A stretch of 64,000 nucleotides of DNA from Dermacentor variabilis (GCF_050947875.1 NC_134572.1:130043605-130107604), one strand, 5' to 3'; shown: positions 1 through 13,397, counted from the first letter of the stretch. Notes: generated by a model from the letters alone, not told the origin. Made by a program: numbers and translations.

Positions 1-376
1 AGAACATCAACGTCGTTCACACCAAGAACTCGTCGCGCCAAAGCCGAAATTAACGGTGGAGGATGTTCGGCGTTACAAAAAAATTCAGACGAATACCCAT
101 CCACATCTGGGGCGGTGGCATGCCATCTGGCGAACCAGATATGCCAATCAATGCCCTTAGTGTGGCAGGAGGCCATCCATGCCCCATGTGACATGGAAGT
201 GCAAATCACGGCTCCAAAATTCAAATTCATCCCAACTAGCACAAAATTATTTCAAGGAGCCTTAGGCAGTCATCCTCGCCCAGACTGACCTCGATACTCA
301 TTAGGGCCTCTTCGACCAGTCCCGGCTCGTGGTGGCCTGAATAAAGTTCTCTCTCTCTCTCTCTCTCTCTCTCTAT
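1..376 (+). pseudogene. 3' end of a LINE ORF2 (zinc-knuckle region) with 3' tail
   Basis: Reading from base 2, the frame runs to a stop at 338-340 and carries a zinc-knuckle-like pattern typical of the C-terminus of arthropod LINE ORF2 proteins: C-P-x-C-G, then H-V-T-W-K-C. Upstream is a basic stretch including VRRYKKIQTNTHPHLGRWHA. At least three in-frame stops interrupt the frame (one inside the knuckle, near base 152), so this copy is dead. The stop is followed at once by AATAAAGTT and a (CT)n run, the usual form of a LINE 3' terminus. The element enters from the left edge, so its 5' part is not visible. The LINE call is fairly secure; the clade is not determined. Confidence 0.68.
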
Positions 377-416
377 GTGTGTGTGTGTGTGTGCGTGTGT
401 GTGTGTGTGTGTGTGT
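348..416. repeat. Compound microsatellite (TC)n-(TG)n
   Basis: A (TC)n run at about 348-374 passes directly into (TG)n at about 375-416, with one C interruption. It sits exactly at the 3' tail of the LINE fragment at 1-340, so it probably grew from that tail. Confidence 0.9.
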
Positions 417-2158
417 TAAACTAACTTCAGGAATATGGTCTGTCACTAAATTGCTCAAATGCTATTCACATTTCCGTCGACAGTCATCAGGACATGAGTG
501 ACATAATGACGAAACATAGCATCATTTATGTACATATTAAGTCACTCAACATCGCCGGCAATCGGCACTCGTCGCTTCGATCATCTTAGCACACATGACA
601 GTAATCTGGGTGGAAACAGCATGCGATTTCGTTTACAATCGGTGTTCACATCTGACAGTGTTGGAAAGGAGGAAGGGCAGAGGGCTTAGAAACAAGTTCT
701 CGGCTGACGTGGCAGGCATCAAATAAAGGCGGCATCGCACTAGCAAAAACCATGGTCTTTCTCTCTCTCCTTTCTCTAATCCTCCTCCTCGACACAATTC
801 GCGTGAATCGTCTTCCTCTAATAACGTTTTTGTACGCAACGCGGGCATTCTGATACCTTAATATGTTTTTCGACAGTATCGCTTCTTTTGAATCATCGAC
901 TTTGTAGTGTCGCTCAGGCGCTGTAGTGCTGCCTTAGCCTCACCGTGAGCCATTTTGTTGCCCATTTCCCAGCATCGAAAGCTACAGATAGACGACCGCA
1001 CCGTTACACCATCACCCGCGAAACCGAATTAGTGTGCTATCATGGAGGTTGAGAATAGGCTACATAAAGCTTGTGCCCCGTATCAACTAATTTTGCCGTA
1101 TATAAACATCGTGCCCTTGTTGGACAATGCGCAATGAGTAGAGAGTTCTGTCTACAGTAACCACTCAACTCCCTACATGTTAGTTATTAAGGTATATCGC
1201 CTCGCGATCACAACGGAGAGCCATTGGTCAGTGTATGAGGCGGCCTTCAGTGAGGTATCTGCATTGTCTGCAACGAATGCCGTGACGATCACGTTCACTA
1301 CAACGCCTAGGTGCTCTCGAAGCGCCTTCTATAGTTAGTGCTATGAGATCGAAGTGGGAGATCGCCGCTTGAGCAGGTTAGCTACCATCCGCAAGCCGCA
1401 CGTCGTCCCGTTATGAGCCGTTTATGCGTTGCCGGCACTGTTTCTACATCCGTGAGTGAGCCACCGCGACGGGTGTACAAGGAGATTTTCGTGAAGTTAA
1501 TAAACTTCGTGTGTTAAGCGACGAACATACTGAACTGAAAGCATTCTTCTCTGTATGGTGAAATCCGATTAGTAGATACAATATACGCGCACTCTGGTGA
1601 CTAGAAAGACAAGAAAGGAAGAACGGTTTCGTGCCCCAGGCAAACAAAGCGTTTGTATATTATTGAGTTTACAAGAAGGTAAGACCTGAGTGCTTGCCGG
1701 GTCGTTGAGACGATGGCGAGTCAATGACCCACGAACCCCTTCGCAACAGATACGTTTAACTTTGCCGTGAACGTTGAAGTGAGTGAGCTCACATTCTCCA
1801 ATCAGGTCGTTTCGATCTTCACAAAGCATAAGGAAGCGCACTATACGAACATGGAAACTTAAAAGCAACGCTTGGACATAAAGCCAAACACCAAGCAGAT
1901 GTTTATCCGCCAAGAAACGTGTTTCGCAGACGCCATTACTCGGGAACCATCGGTTGTTCGGGCTCCTGTGTACCTAACGCTCGATCCAGCCAGTCAAGCG
2001 GTTTTAGCGCCCGCGTTCTACACGGCGAGCAACTTTTTTCCTTTTTCTTTTTTTACTCTGTCTTGTCCCCGGTTCAACGATGTCGTCTCACGGGAAAAGC
2101 GTGCTCGCTCCGAGACAGTGGCAATGATGGCGTTGCTTAGAATCGAGACAAGCGCAAA
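417..2158. other. No gene recognised
   Basis: Unique-looking sequence. Short open frames occur on both strands, but none has a recognisable domain or consistent coding bias. Confidence 0.5.
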
Positions 2159-2165
2159 AAAAAAA

Positions 2166-2205
<40 letters not shown>

Positions 2206-2210
2206 GAAGA
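2159..2210. repeat. (GAAA)n microsatellite
   Basis: A purine-rich run of about ten GAAA units following an A-rich stretch. It produces lysine/arginine-rich and serine/phenylalanine-rich translations that are not real proteins. Confidence 0.9.
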
Positions 2211-2224
2211 AGGATGGGAACGAG

Positions 2225-2985
2225 GCGCCCTTGTTTTCTCCCCTTTTTCACAAACAAAACACATACGAACTCCCCAGTTGCGCAAAGACATTTGTACGCT
2301 CGGGCCGAGCGCACAGCGCACGCGGCAAAGCGTCACGTATCGATCTCGCGCGTATGGGCTTCTCGTCGTCGGCATCGTCGAGGGCCAGATTTTGCCGCCG
2401 CTCGCGCGTCGCGCCTCATGAGCTTTGTCCGGGGTACACGGGCGCGCGCGGGGGAAGCCCACTTAGCGGGAGGCGCGTTCTCCAAAGGACAAGGAGAGAG
2501 AAAGGGCGAGAAAACAAGATCAAAATCTCGGCTGATCGAGAGCTTCGAGGAGCGGCCGGGCACGCGCCGAGGCGTTCTTCGTACTGCGCAGGGGGCGCAG
2601 CCCGCGCAGCCGAGCGTAGTAGACACGCACTTACGCACGCGCTCTAGCAAAACTGGGGACCGACTCTGGCAGACGCGGCTCTTGTCGCAAAGAGGACGTC
2701 GCGCTGCGTCTCGCGGCCCTGACGCTCGGAACCCCACCCGCGCCTCCTATGCGTCCACCCCTCGTGCCGCCTCTCCATGGGACCCGCCGCGGGCTAGGGC
2801 TCGCGACGTTGTTTGCATGCGCGAACGCGTGTCTTGCGGCTGTTTGTTCGCGGGCAGACGGGGAAGAGACCGGCCGCGAATCGATAGCCCCCCTTGCCAA
2901 CGCCACCCTCAGCCCACCCTCGCCCTATGCGAGGCTGAGAAACCGTGCGATCGCCAGGACGGGCTAGCATACCCTCGTGGACCAA
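2225..2985. other. GC/CpG-rich patch with a long fortuitous open frame
   Basis: CpG dinucleotides are very frequent here compared with the AT-rich flanks. A plus-strand frame stays open from about 1872 (a TTG, not ATG) to 2990, 372 codons. The product is arginine/alanine-rich, runs through the GAAA microsatellite and shows no domain. Other frames on both strands are also open for 70-140 codons, as expected where stop codons are rare. The patch could be a CpG-rich promoter or first exon, but nothing proves transcription. Confidence 0.4.
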
Positions 2986-3399
2986 GATAGTTTGGTGCGC
3001 GTGGCCCCAGCCACGGATCCCCGGGTTCGTCTCCCCCTCCTCTGTCTCTTTTCTAATGGCTTTCACGTGCCTTTCGATCACGACATGAGAGGAGCAGCGC
3101 TTGCCAAAATGCCGCATGGGAATGACCCGGTTTTGCCTAAGTGCTCGCGGTAAATGACACAATGAAAAGAAAGAAAAAGCGGGAAAGTGGTAGCGCAGTA
3201 AACAAACAATACTGTCGATATCTGCCATTCAGGCTGAGTCTGAATTCCTCTGTTTTATTGACTTCCATTTCTCGGACACAGAAAATGAACGAATCGCATG
3301 CCCCAAAGCACACTGGCAACTTTCGGGGCCCACCTATGTAAATGAAAATTGTTTCTGGGCTTTTCACGCGTGAAAACGACGATATATGATGATATAGCA
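2986..3399. other. No gene recognised
   Basis: Mixed-composition sequence between the GC-rich patch and a SINE relic; no feature seen. Confidence 0.45.
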
Positions 3400-3590
3400 C
3401 ACCGTAGTGTAGGGCTCAGGAATTAATTTGGCCACCTGGGGTTCTTTACCGTTCACCCAATGCGCAGTACACAAGGGGCATTCCGGCCACATCGGACTGT
3501 GGCCACCGCGGCCAAGATAGAACGCGCATGCCTCGAGTTCACCAGCCGAACGCCATAACCATTGAACTAGAGCAGCGGGTCTACACGCCT
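3400..3590 (-). mobile_element. Diverged tRNA-derived tick SINE
   Basis: Contains the family hallmark GGCCACCTGGGGTTCTTTAC and, on the minus strand, a tRNA-like head with a box A-like start (GTTCAATGGTTATGGCG). Compared with the well-preserved copy at 55,919-56,163 it is strongly diverged and lacks the far body segment around TTTTACGTGCCAAAACC. It resembles the copy at 44,310-44,475 more closely, so the two may belong to one older subfamily. Confidence 0.7.
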
Positions 3591-5712
3591 ATGCTATGCA
3601 TTATTAACGTAGCTTCGTGTAGTACTTCAAGCTAGGACAACTGCAAAGTTAGAGCCGCGCATTATTGTGTTCCTTGTAGCTCTTGACCACATTGTACGTG
3701 CGCTGAATATGGAAACGGGGCAGTTTAATGGTGCACGTGTCATATATAAGGACCGCGATGCGGTTTCGTGAGAGATCTTGGAAACCTTCACCGTTGAAGA
3801 AAACGGCGAAAATATTGTCAGCGCTCCGCCCGTCACCCTGACAAAGTGTAAAGAACATCTGTGTAGCACGATTGAACAACACTGAGTAAAGATACGTGTG
3901 TCAGCATGAATTTGTTTGCGGTTTCGATAAGAGTCCTTATATATATATATATATACCCTTTGAAGCGCATTAAACATTCCATTGATTCCATTGGTCGTTC
4001 CACAATGCGTCGCTTTCCTTTTGCATTGCCAAAATAAGCATGTGCTGATTTGCGAAAAAGTTAGGAGCAAGCTAGTTCAACCGAGGACCATCACACTTTA
4101 CTTGAACTATAAAACTGGCAGTGCCTGCGAGAAACTTCGCAGTGACTTGGTTGTGCGCGATTAAAAGGAACAAATGAGTTAACAAATAGTAGCAATGCTT
4201 CCCATCTGCACTATATATAGATATCGAGAAATTGTGATTCGGGAATGCGGGCGCAAGTCACCTACCTCAGGTAGTTTGCCATTTAGGACAAGCAGCTCGT
4301 CCTTGGTCAGCCCACTTTTCATTCCTCCCCCAATCCCTCGTTTTAGTTCTATTAGTTGCTGCTATTTGCCCATACTTGTACTTACCCCCACTTATTTTTA
4401 GGCGGTTCCCTCGATTGCCTCACCACGGGTCGTCAGACTCTTAATACTGTACCTGTCGCTCGCGTATTGTCCTAACGAAACAAGTATGCGTTTGAAGTGA
4501 AATGATATCACGGCAATAACCCGTGTGAGATGCCTGGTAGCCTTGAGGGTAAAAAGACTTAAGAGGAAGCAAACTGGGCAGTTCTGCGACACTCCATTAG
4601 CACTGTCTTTAATAGATGCCTGGTTCTGTGCACCGCGCAGCCTAGATGTGTTGGACCTTCTACAGCGGAGCCTGGGTATGTGCTGCGTAGATCAAAGCGA
4701 TCTGTGCGCTCCAACGCCTAAAATGCAATTGTCGCAGCCACTGGGATGATACTGCATCGACGCAAAAGTATGCCCCATTGCGTTTATTTGATTTAAATGA
4801 GCATGATTGCACGTACTCCACTGATCAAGAGCATGCAGACCATGGATATTTCACAATGAAGCTGATTTCTCCTCCGTCGATGAAGGTCAATTGAAATTGA
4901 GTGCTGACACGCCAAACCAGGCATTGCGTGCTTTCCGGTATACTCATCAACTTCTATTTGTGCGCGTTAATTTCGAAGAAATTATTCTTTATTTATTCTG
5001 TTTCTTTTGCGAGCCTCTTCTATGCTTACATTATCACAAAAAACAAAAACAAAAAACAAAACATGTGCATGTGAAAAAGAAAGAACTGCATGTGAGTCAG
5101 TGCAAATGGAGTCTAGTTATCGCACCGTGTGCACACAACCTACGGCTCGGTACCGCCGCGGCTGCGCAGGTAGTCAATTAATCACTGCATTTTTTATATA
5201 GCTTGGCGGCTCTTTATCTCGTAAAGCTAAGCAGATGTTACTGTTGGAGGCGCCCCGAAATGGATGTAAAGATGGATTGCCTTGCTATGGACAAGTCAAT
5301 TTGATAGGAAGACAATGTTAAGGACAATGTCTGATAAGCATAATGTACCTGGTGCTTATCATGGACCTTGCAAATCAGATGCGCAGTACACTAGACGAAG
5401 GCAGACGCTGCTCCCAGCTCTAGATTTTTCTTGCTCCTTGCGTCGGCAAGCCCGTCGTGGCTAATGAGACAGAGTGAATGACGATGAAGGCTTATAATTT
5501 AAGCAATACGTAATGTTATTTACATGTTTTAGAAAGCAATAACTCGCAAGGAACGCTAGAATTGCGATTAACGTAAGTATTTTCGATGCCGCGCGGACAC
5601 GTGCAGAGTGATACACTGTTGAAAGAAACCGCGTAAGGTGCGGCTCTCACTGTGCGGGCACGCCCGTTGTCTCTCCGACATAATATGGCGATGCGACCAA
5701 GCTGGGCCAGAT
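3591..5712. other. No gene recognised
   Basis: AT-rich intergenic sequence with a short (AT)n run near 3938-3955. None of the small open frames on either strand shows a domain. Confidence 0.5.
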
Positions 5713-5753
5713 GTTCTCTTCAACATAAGCTGCGGTCTTATGTTGAAGAGAAC
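5713..5753. repeat. Perfect 17-bp hairpin
   Basis: Arms 5713-5729 (GTTCTCTTCAACATAAG) and 5737-5753 are exact reverse complements separated by 7 bases. The stem is too short for a normal pre-microRNA, so this is more likely a local inverted duplication. Confidence 0.9.
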
Positions 5754-6689
5754 GCATGAGTTTAGAACACGTGCAAACTATTCTCTCTGGCGAGTGTGCA
5801 ATCACCCCGATCAAAATCGCTTTCGATTTGTGTCCATGGTTGTTGTCTACACACGCGTACAATCCATCCACGTAACTTCAGCCGGCACTTAAAACTACAT
5901 CGCCAGTAAAGCGAGAGCTGCACAATAGACTGTTCGTTTAACAGTACGCAGCTATGTACGTGTCAGCGCGGCAATGAAACCCTTTACGTGAACCGGAACA
6001 CTAGCGCTGTTTTCCATTAGTTGCTTTCTAAAGCATGCAAACAGAAAGTTAGGTCTTGAACGCATTCTCTGGGTCCTCATCTCCCTTCATCCCGCCCTGT
6101 CCCTATCGCCGGTCTTCACGCTACGTGCCTCGACAGTGGCGTTTCGGTTCTGATCGGATCGGATCGCTTTCATTCGGGCCGGCTGGTCTGATTCGATTTG
6201 GTTAAGTTTGGTCGGTCCGCCGGTCGATCGGGTCAGACGAAGCCTCCTTTTCGACTTTGAAAGGCTGGCAACACAAAGTGATATGTTTCGCCTCACCACG
6301 TTTCTTGTATTCTGCGTGCCTAAAGCGCGTGCCAGTTTTTAACGTCGAAGCTGAAGTGTCGACCGATCCTATTCGTATTTTATAAATCAGCCTGTCTTTC
6401 ATTTTGGTTAAGCCACTGCACAGCGCAGGACTAATGTGGTGGCGACCAAGGAGCCGCTAAGTGGCAAAGAATTGTCTGCTTTAGAAACTGATGGCTGATC
6501 GGTGGTCTGAGTTGGGTTAATCGCACATGCCGAAAGTAAGGAAGAAGGTGACGAGGCGTGCAAGTAGGTATACGTAAACTTGGCTATTTAGGTCAGAGCG
6601 TTCAACACATAGCAAATGTGACAAAACCAACGTAAGTAATACATGACAAACAAAGTGATAGTTTGGCTAGTTCTATACAAGCGTGTGCT
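5754..6689. other. No gene recognised
   Basis: No domain-bearing frame. A slightly GC-richer stretch at 6090-6240 has short GATCGGATCGG-type repetition but no identifiable element. Confidence 0.45.
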
Positions 6690-7010
6690 GTATTTATCAT
6701 GTGAGGCCAACAAGTACACCAAGGACAACATACGGGAAATTACTTGTACTTACTAATTGAGTTAAACGAGAAATTAATGGAAATGAAAGTGGATGAAAAA
6801 ACACCTGGCTGCAGGTGGGATACGAACCGACGTCTTCGCATTGCGCGTCCGATGCTCTTACCAGTTGAGCTACCGCCGGCACCATCTTCCCATCCGCTTT
6901 CTAGGGCATTTATGTTTTGCTACTAGAACTAACCCTGCGCCACCACTTGGCGGTGGATGTGGAACATACTTTCTGCCGCAGGCGTCACGAGTGCGTGGTC
7001 TTAATTAGGC
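6690..7010 (-). mobile_element. tRNA-derived SINE, second tick family
   Basis: The minus strand of 6808-6880 reads as a 73-base tRNA-like module: box A-like GGTAGCTCAACTGGTAAGAG, an anticodon-arm-like segment and box B-like GGTTCGTATCCC. The acceptor arms pair poorly and position 33 of the anticodon loop is not T, so it is not a working tRNA gene. The downstream body (6690-6807 on the minus strand, including CATCCACTTTCATTTCCATT) and the upstream segment to about 7010 match a SINE arrangement I remember as common in ixodid ticks. A long (CA)n tract abuts it. Confidence 0.65.
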
Positions 7011-7011
7011 G

Positions 7012-8579
<1,568 letters not shown>

Positions 8580-10010
8580 ATAACACCGCGGGCACACAAA
8601 GACGGCTGCAAAGCTCATCAGAGCGAGGAAGAAGCAAGCAAAGACCACCGCTCGTTCAAACACTCGCGCTCAACACGACCGGCTGCGCGAAAGCTGGAAT
8701 CAAAGCCCGTTCGCACAAAAAAAAGAAATAAAAAAAGAAACCACTGCCACTTCCTCCGCGGTATAACCAAGCGCCGCGCACCACCATCGCTGCACCGTAT
8801 ATAGAGCTCTCTCTCGTGCCGGCGGCGTTTCGACCCAAAAGCCTTCTTCCGTCCGTTTTTTCGGAGCGACCCCCTTCGCCTCCTGGACCGACTGTTCTCC
8901 ACTTTGTTCAATACGTTTCTTTGATTCGCTTCGCTTTGGCGAAGTCGTCTCCTCCCTCCCCCAACCTCCGCCGTCGCTTACGGGAAATCCCTAAAATACG
9001 GGAGACCCGCCACCATCGCCTCCACCGGCGGTAAAACAATACACAAAGAGAGGGAGAGACAGTGGGAAAGTGGGACTGGAGAGCAAGGAACGTCGGCGCA
9101 CATCGCGATCGAGATTTAGCGGTATAAATCTAAATACGCGGCCGGCCCAGCGTAAGCCGAATCGCTTTTCGCCACGACTCGCGCGATCGCGCGAGGCGAC
9201 TCCGGCGACGACGACGACGGCTGGCGACGGCGACCGACCGACAGACAGACCGACCGCACTGTTCTTGCTGTTGCGCGCCATTCTCCCTTTCGCGTGCTTG
9301 TCTCTCTCGGCTAGTGAACCAGAAAGATGGCCATAAAAGAAAAGGAAAAAAAAAGAAAAAGAAAGGTGCACCGGGAATGCATACGCAGCGCGCGGCCCAT
9401 CGGGTTCTATATTGAGCGCTGTGGCCCCCCTCTGGGTTTTGCGTTATCCGGCCGCCGGCGTCGTTTTTCATTATTACCACGCGCGATTCCGCTGCGGCTC
9501 GTATCTGAATAGTGGGGCGCCGGCGCGCGTAAATATTCTCTCACTCGCGCTCTCGTTTCTAATCCTTCTTGCGCGCGCGTTCCCACTGACTTCGACGGTG
9601 AAGAACCCCCCCCCCCCCCCCTCCCTCCCCACATCTCGCGCTGGGAGTTCTTTCCTCTGCTGCTGTTGCTGCTGCCACCGCCGACTCGAAGCCGTAGTGA
9701 CGCTCGCGCTCGCTTTTTTTTTTGTTTGTTTACTTGTTTTCGTGTTTGCGCGCGAACGGCGGCTGTGGCAGCCGCACCATGGCAAACCAGCAAGAACAGA
9801 TGAACGCCTGATCTTGCGCGCGTGCAGACAGCACGCGAGATGTTGTGGGTTGAGGACGGGAAGAGGAGCTCTCGGCGGTGGTTGGTGCGGTGCGTCGCCC
9901 AAGCGCCGGAGCCTCGCCACAGCAGGAGACAAGCCGCGAGCAGAAATGAAGTCCGACGCGGGGTGTTGCGATAAATTTTCATTTGTCACAAGCGGCTGGG
10001 AAAGAAAAAA
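8580..10010. other. GC/CpG-rich patch, possible promoter or first-exon region
   Basis: GC- and CpG-rich sequence with frequent CGC/GCG, (CGACGA)-like runs near 9198-9245, a poly-C run near 9606-9622 and GCTGCTGTTGCT near 9660. TATA-like strings occur (TATATAG near 8797, TATAAAT near 9124). Plus- and minus-strand frames of 190-200 codons overlap across 9407-10017, which marks low stop-codon density and not a gene; neither shows a domain. A regulatory or 5' untranslated role is possible but cannot be shown from sequence alone. Confidence 0.4.
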
Positions 10011-10440
10011 AATATAAAGGGGACACGAGAACTAGGAAGGAGAGGCTCGACTGCGATGTGATGAGGCGGCGGGTAAATGTCAACGAGGAAGAAGACGAGG
10101 AAGTACATTGAGTACCGCGGTAAAGAAACCACTCTTCGTGGTCCATGCGCAAATACCTACGACGGGTTGGTTATCTATGTAGATAGCGTTATAGCGAGAT
10201 TATTAGTGGTGTAACAGAGATATATACAACCATAATGACAAGAAAAGATGACTGTCATTTAAGTATCCTTATGTTATTTGATGAGAACTTGACTAAGTTG
10301 CCACTTTAAATTCAAGATCCACCTTAATCCGCCTTAATTCCTTAATCCACCTTAATTATTTCACATTCATTCACTTCACCGTGAGCAGGTCCAGCGCCGG
10401 GAACGTGACGTTATATCTTGGTCACGTGTGTTTTCATAAA
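10011..10440. other. No gene recognised
   Basis: AT-rich flank with a small degenerate repeat of CCTTAATCC/CCACCTTAAT near 10320-10360. Confidence 0.45.
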
Positions 10441-10625
10441 AAAAATTTGATTGTGGTGTTTTTGGTGCCAAAATCACGATCTAACTATGAGACACGCCGT
10501 AGTGGGGGACTCTGAAAATTCTGACCACCTGGGGTTCTTTAACGTGCACGTAAATCTAAGTACACGGGTATTTTCGCATTTCGCCCCCATCGAAGTGCGG
10601 CCGCCGTGGCCTGAGTTTTGCTACC
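10441..10625 (-). mobile_element. Ruka-type tick SINE, head-truncated
   Basis: Carries the family body in order: TTTTTGGTGCCAAAATCACG, the GAGACACGCCGTAGTGG block, ACCTGGGGTTCTTTAACGTG, the CGCATTTCGCCCCCATCGAA block and GCGGCCGCCGTGGCC. It then stops where the tRNA-like head should begin, so the Pol III promoter is missing. It is well conserved against the full copy at 55,919-56,163. Confidence 0.85.
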
Positions 10626-10986
10626 TTCGGATGTGAGCACCGGACGGACGGTGGATTTTATTCGTTTCATGGCGCATATAAGGGTTTCGCCTTAAAAGGG
10701 AAGAAGAAATGCAGAAGGTAAGTGAGTACGGTGATGTATAGTGCGAGAGCGACGCGTATTACAGTTACAAAATGTACTAAAAGTAATAAAACAGTAATAA
10801 AATAATAAAAAAACAAGAGAAATTTATTCTCCCGGCATGGTGAATGTATCTTTGGCATTTCGTCTGTTTCAGCATTGTTGGTCGTCTAGTCCGCGCTTGC
10901 GTAGTCCACATTGCACAAAAGAGCAAATCGGAGTAAGGTAAGCGGCTCGATTTCTCGCGCCAACGGGTGCACTCTGGCAGCAAATG
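10626..10986. other. No gene recognised
   Basis: AT-rich sequence up to the TIR element; no feature seen. Confidence 0.4.
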
Positions 10987-11048
10987 CACTCTAAAAACAG
11001 TTGCACCCTTTCGGGCGTATATTTGCCACACAACAATAATAGACCTCT

Positions 11049-11058
11049 GTCTTGCTTG
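11049..11058 (+). repeat. Left target-site duplication of LINE copy A
   Basis: GTCTTGCTTG here is repeated at 14602-14611, directly after the LINE tail. In the intact TIR copies the corresponding site occurs once, consistent with a target-site duplication. The duplication may extend a few diverged bases further. Confidence 0.7.
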
Positions 11059-11082
11059 CGCTCCTTCACTAGAAAGGTCAGG

Positions 11083-11472
11083 TGGTTTCCGGATATTGAA
11101 ACGCTGGGAAGGGACTACCTACCCACTTATCTCAGGGTTGAAGGGATGACGGACTCCAGGTTAGCCGGCGTCACACAATGTATCGACTGGTAAATGTTCA
11201 AGTCAATTGTCGAAGACGGCTGTCGCGATGACTTGTCCTCTAGCCTAGAGGACATCATAAAGGGTGCCCTAGAGGCCGCGAAACATTCACTTCTGAGAAC
11301 GTATACACGCACCGAATGCGACATTGAGATAGAGAAGCTTCGTGCAATTCGTCGTCGTGCAGAGCGAAGATACAGGCGCACGAAGTCTGTACATGGCTTG
11401 AGGTTGGCCAGAAGAACTCAAAAGAAAATTCAGCGTCGCATGGACAAACTTGCATCGCAAAGATGGAAATGA
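11083..11472 (+). pseudogene. LINE copy A ORF2: endonuclease tail and linker
   Basis: The frame begins inside the end of an APE-type endonuclease: WFPDIETLGRDYLPTYL corresponds to the family's ETRGSDHIPTYL-type motif, with the catalytic SDH changed to RDY. A TAA at 11191-11193 interrupts the frame, which continues as a basic, probably helical linker (for example AIRRRAERRYRR), then a TGA at 11470-11472. The same frame resumes at 11473 into the reverse transcriptase, so the TGA is a nonsense mutation and not a true end. Copy B carries the corresponding endonuclease region at 48,384-48,734. Confidence 0.8.
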
Positions 11473-12534
11473 TTCTGCGAATCTTTGGATCCACGAAAAC
11501 CTTTGTCTCACATATGGAGAACTGTTTCTGGTCTCCGTGGAACCCCTCAGAAGCGCCACCCTTTTAAGTCTTTGGCCCTTCACCAACAATGCAGCGAGAT
11601 TGACGTAGCGGAAGCTTTCTGCAGGAGGATTGCTGGCGAAGCTAGTTCCGCTGGAACATCGACGCTCCACCACTCACCGATTTCACGCGACCTCCGCATG
11701 GATAGTCCTTTCTCCATGGACGAGCTCGAAGCTGCACTGGCCTTGCGCAAGCGTTCATCTTCACCAGGACCCGACGGTATAACCTACCGTGCCCTATGTA
11801 ATCTTGGCGAAGAGGCTCGAAAAGTGCTGCTGCTCTTGTTCAACAGCTCCTGGCAGACAGGTACGGTTCCCCTGGAATGGAAGACCAGTCGCTCAATTCC
11901 ACTGCTCAAGCCTGGCAAGTCGCCTCTAGACATTGCATCATACCGACCAATTGCGCTTGCCAGTTGCATCAGAAAACTAATGGAGAGGATGGAGGATACT
12001 GCACGGCTAGAATTGTACCTCGAACATTACCAGGTATATCCAGATGCAGTGGCCGGTTTTAGGCGTGGCCGTTCTTCCATAGACAACATTATCGACTTGG
12101 TGACGTACGTCGAGCACCAGAAGTCCTGCAAAATATTATCTGCTGCCCTGTTTCTGGATGTTAAAGGAGCGTACGATAACGTAACGCACGAAGCGATTTT
12201 CAACGCGTTAGAGGCAGTAGGACTTGGCGGCAAAGTCTATTTCAGGATAAGTAGCTATCAACATAAGAGTTCCTTTTTCGTACTTACCGAGGATGGCCTG
12301 ACCTCCCAGCATTACAGTAACCGCGGGGTGCCTCAGGGCGGAGTACTCAGCCCAACGCTCTTCAGTCTAACACTCATTGGACTCACCGACATCCTGCCAG
12401 GCACCGTTAGGCTCTCCATCTATGCCGACGACATTTGCATTTCGACGTCGGCTGTGACGCGACTGCAGCTTCGCGCGCGGCTTCAAAAGTTAGCCACTTT
12501 AACATCATCCTACCTTCGAGAACAAAGACTTCGT
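11473..12534 (+). pseudogene. LINE copy A ORF2: reverse transcriptase domain
   Basis: An uninterrupted RT domain for target-primed reverse transcription. Counting from codon 11485: SPGPDGITYRAL at residues 93-104 (RT motif 1), SYRPIALASCIRKLMERM (motif 2), AGFRRGRSSIDNIIDL (motif 3), ALFLDVKGAYDNV with the first catalytic Asp, RGVPQGGVLSPTLFSL (motif B), and YADD at residues 313-316 (12421-12432). The catalytic residues appear intact. The frame then runs into an opposite-strand insertion, after which its translation is meaningless. The lost upstream frame and the downstream damage make the copy non-functional. Confidence 0.93.
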
Positions 12535-12861
12535 ATATGGATGGATGGAAACAACTTTATTCTGAATCCGGCAAATTTGATGACCCGGGCTCAGGTCTCC
12601 CATGAGGGGACTTCGAGGCCTTGCCTCGTCGCCGCCTCACGGGCTTGCTGGACAGCCCACTCTTGTGTCTTGAGGTTGGAGCTGCGCAGAGCGGCGGCCC
12701 ACTTCGACGCAAGAGCCTCCGGAGCTACTGCCATTGTAGCTGATGTAACCCGACACTCCCACAACATGTGTGACAGCGTCGCTGTAGTGTCCTGACATAA
12801 TTTGCAAAGAGCATGCATTCGGGTATTGCGCGGGGAAAATGTGCTGCAATCGCACTGGACT
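12535..12861 (-). mobile_element. 3'-terminal fragment of a second LINE inserted in copy A
   Basis: On the minus strand, 12591-12818 encodes a typical LINE C-terminus: CKLCQDTTATLSHMLWEC (zinc knuckle) and then KTQEWAVQQAREAA ending VPSWET and a stop. About 40 bases later comes AATAAAGTTG and a (TCCA)n tail, read into 12,535. It interrupts LINE A between the RT thumb region and the segment resuming at about 12,862, as comparison with copy B near 50,245-50,280 shows. No clear target duplication was found, so the edges are good to about 10 bases. It is a severely 5'-truncated, dead copy of a family different from LINE A. Confidence 0.82.
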
Positions 12862-13328
12862 GGGGATCATACGAAAAGTGCGCAGCGGTGGCATTTACCT
12901 GAAAATCAATGTCTCCATACGTGATATCCGTCGACAGGCACATGATCTAGTACAGCACGAGTCACAGATTTTTGGGGGTGATCCTTGACAAAAATCTCTC
13001 CTGGACCCCTCATGTGAATTATGTGAAAAAACTCCTGACAGAAATTTGCCATATGTTTAAGTTCCTTGCAGGAAAGACATGGGGAGTGCCAATACACTCT
13101 ATGCTGCAACTGTACAGGGTCCTCTTTATTGGATTCATGCGGTATAGCCTACCGGTCATGTCCAACACCTGCAGAACTAACCAGAATATAATCCAAACAA
13201 CCAAGCCCGAGCTCTCAAGATATGTCTCTGTCTACCGCGGAGTGCGTCAACGACTGAAGTTATTGCAGTCTCTCGAGGTTTCCCTATTAGATTACACATT
13301 AGCATTGAAACGATGCGTGTTCACATAA
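12862..13328 (+). pseudogene. LINE copy A ORF2: region between RT and RNase H
   Basis: Continuation of copy A after the nested insertion. It contains the conserved post-RT segment FLGVILDKNLSWTPHV, with hydrophobic and basic positions typical of LINE thumb/connector regions, and TEICHMFKFLAGKTWG. The same segment is recognisable in copy B at 50,360-50,480. Two in-frame stops precede FLGVILD and the frame ends at 13,328, so this part is broken. Confidence 0.8.
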
Positions 13329-13397
13329 GACACTTCGCCCGGACCCCTACCCACCACCTAGCAAGTCTCCCAGTAGATAGGCCCCACACGACATTCA

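Noticed and set aside
1872..2990. 372-codon plus-strand frame
   Set aside because: Starts at TTG, crosses a GAAA microsatellite, is Arg/Ala-rich without a domain, and overlaps equally open frames on the other strand.
5713..5753. Pre-microRNA hairpin
   Set aside because: The 17-bp stem plus 7-base loop is too short for Dicer-type precursors, and flanking bases do not extend the pairing.
6808..6880. Functional tRNA gene on the minus strand
   Set aside because: Acceptor stems pair poorly, the anticodon loop lacks T33, and the flanks are a SINE body.
8797..9130. TATA-box core promoters at about 8797 and 9124
   Set aside because: Only short TATA matches; no initiator, downstream coding exon or splice signal could be tied to them.
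9407..10017. Overlapping 190-200-codon frames on both strands
   Set aside because: Both lie in CpG-rich, stop-poor DNA, have low-complexity composition and show no family signature.
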